From positions 1 to 62,000 of the forward strand of contig JBBHKE010000491.1 in NCBI GenBank assembly GCA_037447655.1: DNA of 62,000 nt, in the 5' to 3' direction. Made by a program: the position numbers and the translations under genes. Origin of the DNA: Zygnema cylindricum. Its lineage: Eukaryota > Streptophyta > Zygnematophyceae > Zygnematales > Zygnemataceae. Shown piece after piece: positions 58,380-62,000 of the stretch. The notes under the pieces were generated by a model. The model was not told the origin of the DNA, did no database searches, and saw nothing but the letters and a program-made list of their open reading frames with translations. The stretch's first letter is position 1; each line of letters opens with the position of its first letter.

Positions 58380-59541
58380 CTCGACATGATGAGGACCCTG
58401 AGATTTGTCTAGGGCTCATTCGAGCATCCACCACTTTCATCTGGCTTCCCTAATCTGGGGGGGGAATTGTCAACTTTATCGGCTGACGTGGAGGGGTAGG
58501 CACCAATAAGATTCAGACAGAAGGACATCTTGAACGACCTTGATGCTCTCCAATCTATCCTGCAGGGGTCGCCTGTTCCCCACTTGACTATAATTCAATT
58601 ATCTCGAGTACAGACGCGGATGGATGCGTATGGTTGGGACAGAGGCGTTCTCCTTCAAAAATGGTCACACAGGACGAGGAAAGTGGTTCACCCTCCCCCC
58701 TGACCGAGAAATTTTGATATCCAATCTCCATCGGCAAGCGGACACTTCGGGCAAAATCGGACCACTTCCCTGGTTACGGGCTCTTATTCGTGGCATGGGT
58801 TGTAGACCTAAGTCAACCGAATTGTGCAGACTTGCTTCTCATGCGATCGAGTTAAGCCAGCTTTTGACAAAAAGGGCGAGACTGAGCTTCATTCATTTCT
58901 TATCCGGGGGATGTTTTATTCGGTGGTCATTGGATCTTTTGGAAACTCTTCCGACCAACAAGCGTGGGAACTGCTTCGTACTGGTCATGATAGAACATTT
59001 TTCCAAGTGGATTGAGTTGGTGGTTCTTCCCCGGAAGGAGTCCAAGGCAATTGCATATGCATTTTTGTAGAGGGTTTTATCCTAATTCGGGGCGCCTGTG
59101 GAGGTTCTAAATAACCAAGGCTCCGAATTCGCCGGAGAATTTTCCAACCTCTTGGAAAAATGCCTAGGCGACTATTGGTTGACTAGCCGTGACCACCCTC
59201 AAGCGGACGGTTTGGCTAAAAGGTGCGTATAGACGGTGAAACGGTCACTACCAAAATATGCAGTTGAAGAAGATTTGGGGGAGTGGGAAAAAAAAATGCC
59301 TTGGATTGCTATGGGTTACAAGTTCAGCAGGCAGGCTTCTCTCCACTCCTATAGACCTTTTTTCATTCTATTTGGACGACATCCCATCTTGCCTGGGGCA
59401 GCATCGGCCAAAGCGGTGGTCCTCCCAGAGATGGATGACAAGGGGACAGTCGAAAAACTAATCGCCGAGAGAGCCAAGATATTCCACCGAGAGATGCCTC
59501 TCGCAACGTGCGATTTGCAGGGGGCTCAACACCGAGATTAG
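58380..59541 (+). pseudogene. Integrase of the methyltransferase element
   Basis: Recognisable parts are a zinc-binding region (NLHRQADTSGKIG near 58720) and the core: SLDLLETLPTNKRGNCFVLV, EHFSKWIELVVLP, FGAPVEVLNNQGSEF and SRDHPQADGLAKR. The second catalytic Asp is Asn (59113-59115) and the Glu is Lys (59218-59220), both explained by G-to-A changes. A C-terminal part follows (MPWIAMGYKFSRQASL, YRPFFILFGRHPILPG). Stops occur at 59068, 59083, 59230 and 59539. Confidence 0.82.
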
Positions 59542-59985
59542 TTATGGTATTCTGAACGCCAGAGCGGGAATTATCTGCCCCGGCAACGACGATTTATGCC
59601 AGGGGACTTTGTATATTGGATGCAACAGAAGAAGGACACGCTTGATATTTTTGCCGGGAGAGTAATTTTGAAAGTGGTCGAAGTTTCCAACAAAGGGGTT
59701 CTTACCCTCGAGGGAAAGGATGGTCAACGAATTAAAGAGAATAAGATCAATGTGACCCCCTACCATCTTCTGGGATTGGAAGACGAACCCACTTTCCACT
59801 TAACTTACTGTGCCGACCATCCTTCCTGTTCATGAGCTTGCAATCAATCCTCCCAGTTGCACGACATATTGGTCTGCAATCATTGTGGTCAAGGTTGGCA
59901 TTCAGCCTGTCTCCCCTCCTCTTGGGAGCCACACCCTTTACCCTCCATCACCTGGTTCTGTGGGAACTGCAAATGGAGCGGGTAA
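59542..59985 (+). pseudogene. Integrase C-terminal region with PHD finger
   Basis: In frame with integrase: FMPGDFVYWMQQ and KVVEVSNKGVLTLEGKDG (a small beta-rich module like those that end gypsy integrases). A PHD-type zinc finger follows at about 59827-59970: C-AC, LVCNHCGQGWHSACL and TWFCGNCKW. The spacing C-x2-C-x4-H-x2-C ... W-x-C-x2-C fits. A TGA interrupts the first cysteine pair (59833). The frame ends with TAA at 59983. PHD fingers bind histone H3 tails, so this could target integration to particular chromatin (inference). Confidence 0.75.
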
Positions 59986-60018
59986 TAGTTTTTTTTTATA
60001 TCTTAGTCACAATTGACT

Positions 60019-60507
60019 AAGAGGGGGGGAAATTGGGATATCAACCCGATTACCGAGACCTAAATCCCTTTCCCCGACCAAGGGGGGGGAAATGAAGGGG
60101 GAGGGGATAACTTTCGCCTTCCCTCTTTCGCTCATCCCTATTTCTTGTCCGAGCATCTCTCCTATTTGGCAAGCATATCTATTGGAGGGATGTGGGCAGC
60201 AATGGGCATGATCATCATTTTGGGAAGCATTTGGATTCAGGGTTTATTTGCAGGACTCCAATGTCGACGACTCCGGGCAGTGGGCCCTTCCCTCACGTTA
60301 ATCAGGCACGCTCGACAACCCCCCTTCTTGAACTGGTAAAACTCGTCCACCAACTCCGAGTGCACCGTTGTGACCCACGGAAATTCCTTCCTCCCTCTAC
60401 CCGGCAGTGCATTTGTCACCACCACACTTCTTTTTCCAAATCCAGTAGTTGACAATATGTGTGTTATCGCCCGTATGTTTCTCAGTGTCGCAACCCTGCC
60501 CTTCCAC
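60019..60507 (+). repeat. PPT and partial 3' LTR of the methyltransferase element
   Basis: The purine run AAGAGGGGGGGAA (60019-60031) is followed by TGGGATATCAACCCG, the probable LTR start at 60034. The LTR is cut at 60508 by element G. No second copy is found in the window. Confidence 0.6.
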
Positions 60508-61556
60508 TGAAACTCTGAGACCTCCATAAGTCCTCAGAGTGGACAGCTTCGAAAAAGCCTCTAGGATAATCTTGACCCCTTTGTGATTCAGCAAAAGTAA
60601 CTGCCACCCTGGCAAACAAAAACTCTGACCACCTTCACCCCTGTGAAGGCAAGACTCCCTTGAGTCGATAGCAAAAAGAATCTCTGAATTTGCTCCCCTG
60701 AGCAGTAAGTTATGGAGGGTCAAAGTTGACCTTTTGTACAGAAGCTCTCTGGGAGAGAGGGTCCTATCTCCTAATTTTTCTAAGTCCTATCTCTCTCACA
60801 GACTCTATCTACTGATGTACGGAACCAATCAGAATTGAGTTCCGTACGCAAAAGTACAGCTGCCGGTGTACTTTAGGTACGGACATTGTACGACGAGGCC
60901 TAAATGTCGACACATGTCATATCCGGATTCGATGTCATAATCTCCGGGGATTCCACGATCCAACGAAATTTCCCCACGCGTCATCTGATGTGGCCATGGC
61001 CACAAACCGCCGAAAAACTTCCTCCGCGATCTCGGCGCTAATTGTGGCCGTCCGATTAGAATCTAATTTAATCGTAGCTGTAATAAATACATGTGCGGTA
61101 TTTGTTTCATTTACAAAACAAATGCAAGGTATTGATTTATAGTCCGTACCGTAATCCGTACTTTATATATTACCGGATCTATGTATCCCGTAATCTATTA
61201 TAGTTAAATGAATAATCGTACGTATACATATTTAAATAACTATCAAACTATATACTAATTATCATGACTCCTAGACTTAACGGCTAAGGCTACCGGCTAT
61301 TTCCTGTCTGCCGGCCGGTAGGTACAAGGATCAATTCCTGCCGCCGGCACATACCTTTTAAATAAATAAACCCGAACTAATATAAATTTCCCGTAAACCT
61401 CAGGATAGCATAGGTAGCCATGGCTCTAGCTTCCTCTCCAATTTTTCAGTGACTGCGACAAGTTTGATAGTTGGAGAGAGAAGTTAGAGATAGACTGCCT
61501 CGGCTTCTTTCTTTCTATTCAGACCTAAAAAATACTTAAAACCATTAATTTCTACA
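60508..61556 (-). repeat. 3' LTR of element G
   Basis: 1049 bp, on the minus strand starting TGTAGAAATTAATGG and ending GGTCTCAGAGTTTCA. Confidence 0.9.
61275..61350 (+). other. Antisense tRNA-like module in LTR of G
   Basis: Plus-strand AACGGCTAAGGC followed by box-B-like GGATCAATTCC (61328-61338), antisense to G, about 205-280 bp from the LTR start. Confidence 0.55.
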
Positions 61557-61569
61557 CTCCCCTTATTTT

Positions 61570-62000
61570 CTAGTCAATCTTTAATTTCAGACCACACTTC
61601 TCCCTGCAGAAAATTAGCTTAGGGGAAGGCACAGGTTTGGTCATCATATCTGCTACCATCTCACTATCTGGTCGGTACTCTAAACTGATTATTTTATTTT
61701 CTACTTTCTCTCTAACAAAGCTGAGTCTAATGTCCATGTGTTTAGCTTTAAAATGATGTTTAGGATTGGCAGAAATAGCGATTGCTGCTTGATTATCACA
61801 AAATATTTTCTGCACACCACTCTTAAGATGACCAAGTTCACCGCGTAAAGACTTGACCCACATCAATTCTTTTACAGCAGAGCAAGAGGCCATATACTCA
61901 GCCTCCATGGTGGACTGAGCAATGACCTTTTGCTGTTTGCTACTCCAACAGCAAGCCCCATCACCCACATATAATACATATCCAGAAGTGCATCTCCTCA
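61570..62000 (-). CDS. RNase H C-terminal part of copia element G
   Basis: Open from the window edge to a stop at 61570: CCWSSKQQKVIAQSTMEAEY, MASCSAVKELMWVKS, FCDNQAAIAISANPKHHFK, MDIRLSFVREKVENK, VADMMTKPVPSPKL and the end CGLKLKID. No defect is visible in the 143 codons present. It would degrade the RNA of the RNA-DNA hybrid during reverse transcription. Confidence 0.88.
   Translation of the reverse strand, partial: RRCTSGYVLYVGDGACCWSSKQQKVIAQSTMEAEYMASCSAVKELMWVKSLRGELGHLKSGVQKIFCDNQAAIAISANPKHHFKAKHMDIRLSFVREKVENKIISLEYRPDSEMVADMMTKPVPSPKLIFCREKCGLKLKID

Larger units (their letters stand above)
55672..60507 (+). mobile_element. Ty3/gypsy element with DNA methyltransferase and PHD finger, right part
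   Basis: Domain order: C5 DNA methyltransferase, RT, RNase H, integrase, PHD finger, PPT (60019-60031), then an LTR from 60034 that is cut by element G at 60508. Many stops and a few shifts make it inactive. Its 5' part may be the Gag-protease at 21470-25424. Confidence 0.85.
60508..62000 (-). mobile_element. Copia element G, 3' end (continues beyond the window)
   Basis: Minus-strand 3' LTR (61556-60508), PPT (CTAGAAAATAAGGGGAG, 61573-61557) and the end of RNase H. Same family as D. The flank at the LTR end is TCCAC (60503-60507). Confidence 0.9.

Overview
The window looks like part of a large, repeat-dense streptophyte genome, most likely a charophyte alga such as Chara (inference). The evidence is a plant-type PR-1/CAP gene with GT-AG introns and a Ser-Pro-Pro linker, LTR retrotransposons in several nested layers, and a Ty3/gypsy element carrying a cytosine DNA methyltransferase. 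Elements of that last kind are known to me only from charophytes and dinoflagellates.

Layout. 0-7.1 kb: one apparently intact host gene on the minus strand (2357-7069, seven exons, 395 codons) encoding a secreted protein: signal peptide, an unfamiliar Cys-containing domain, a proline-rich stalk and a CAP domain. 7.1-15.6 kb: no convincing genes, but several short inverted-repeat (TIR) elements in at least three families. 15.6-18.3 kb: a 1.1-kb polypyrimidine tract, an 84-bp tandem duplication and a family of short hairpin repeats. 18.6-20.2 kb: a decayed, intron-containing pogo/Tigger-like transposase. 21.1-25.4 kb: a decayed Gag and aspartic protease of a Ty3-type element.

25.4-55.7 kb: a nest of Ty1/copia elements. 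Element A (25425-32209, plus) has nearly identical LTRs, a solo LTR inside pol, and is followed by the start of a second, truncated unit. Elements D and F (32265-40126, minus) follow, with D inside F. Element C (41513-55671, plus) has its 3' LTR split by element H (47500-55408, minus). H is itself split by element E (48965-55308, plus). Target-site duplications support both C/H and H/E nestings.

55.7-60.5 kb: the right part of a Ty3/gypsy element in the order DNA methyltransferase, reverse transcriptase, RNase H, integrase, PHD finger, polypurine tract, LTR. It is in the same orientation as the Gag-protease at 21.5-25.4 kb, so the two may be halves of one element separated by the nest. 60.5-62 kb: 3' end of another copia element (G, minus).

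The copia families C, D/G and E/F share unusual traits. Their primer-binding site matches the anticodon region of initiator tRNA-Met, their gag start codon lies inside the 5' LTR, and each LTR carries an antisense tRNA-like module with Pol III box-B-like sequence. All retroelement ORFs except the pol of A and the gag of D are broken, often by changes compatible with C-to-T decay.
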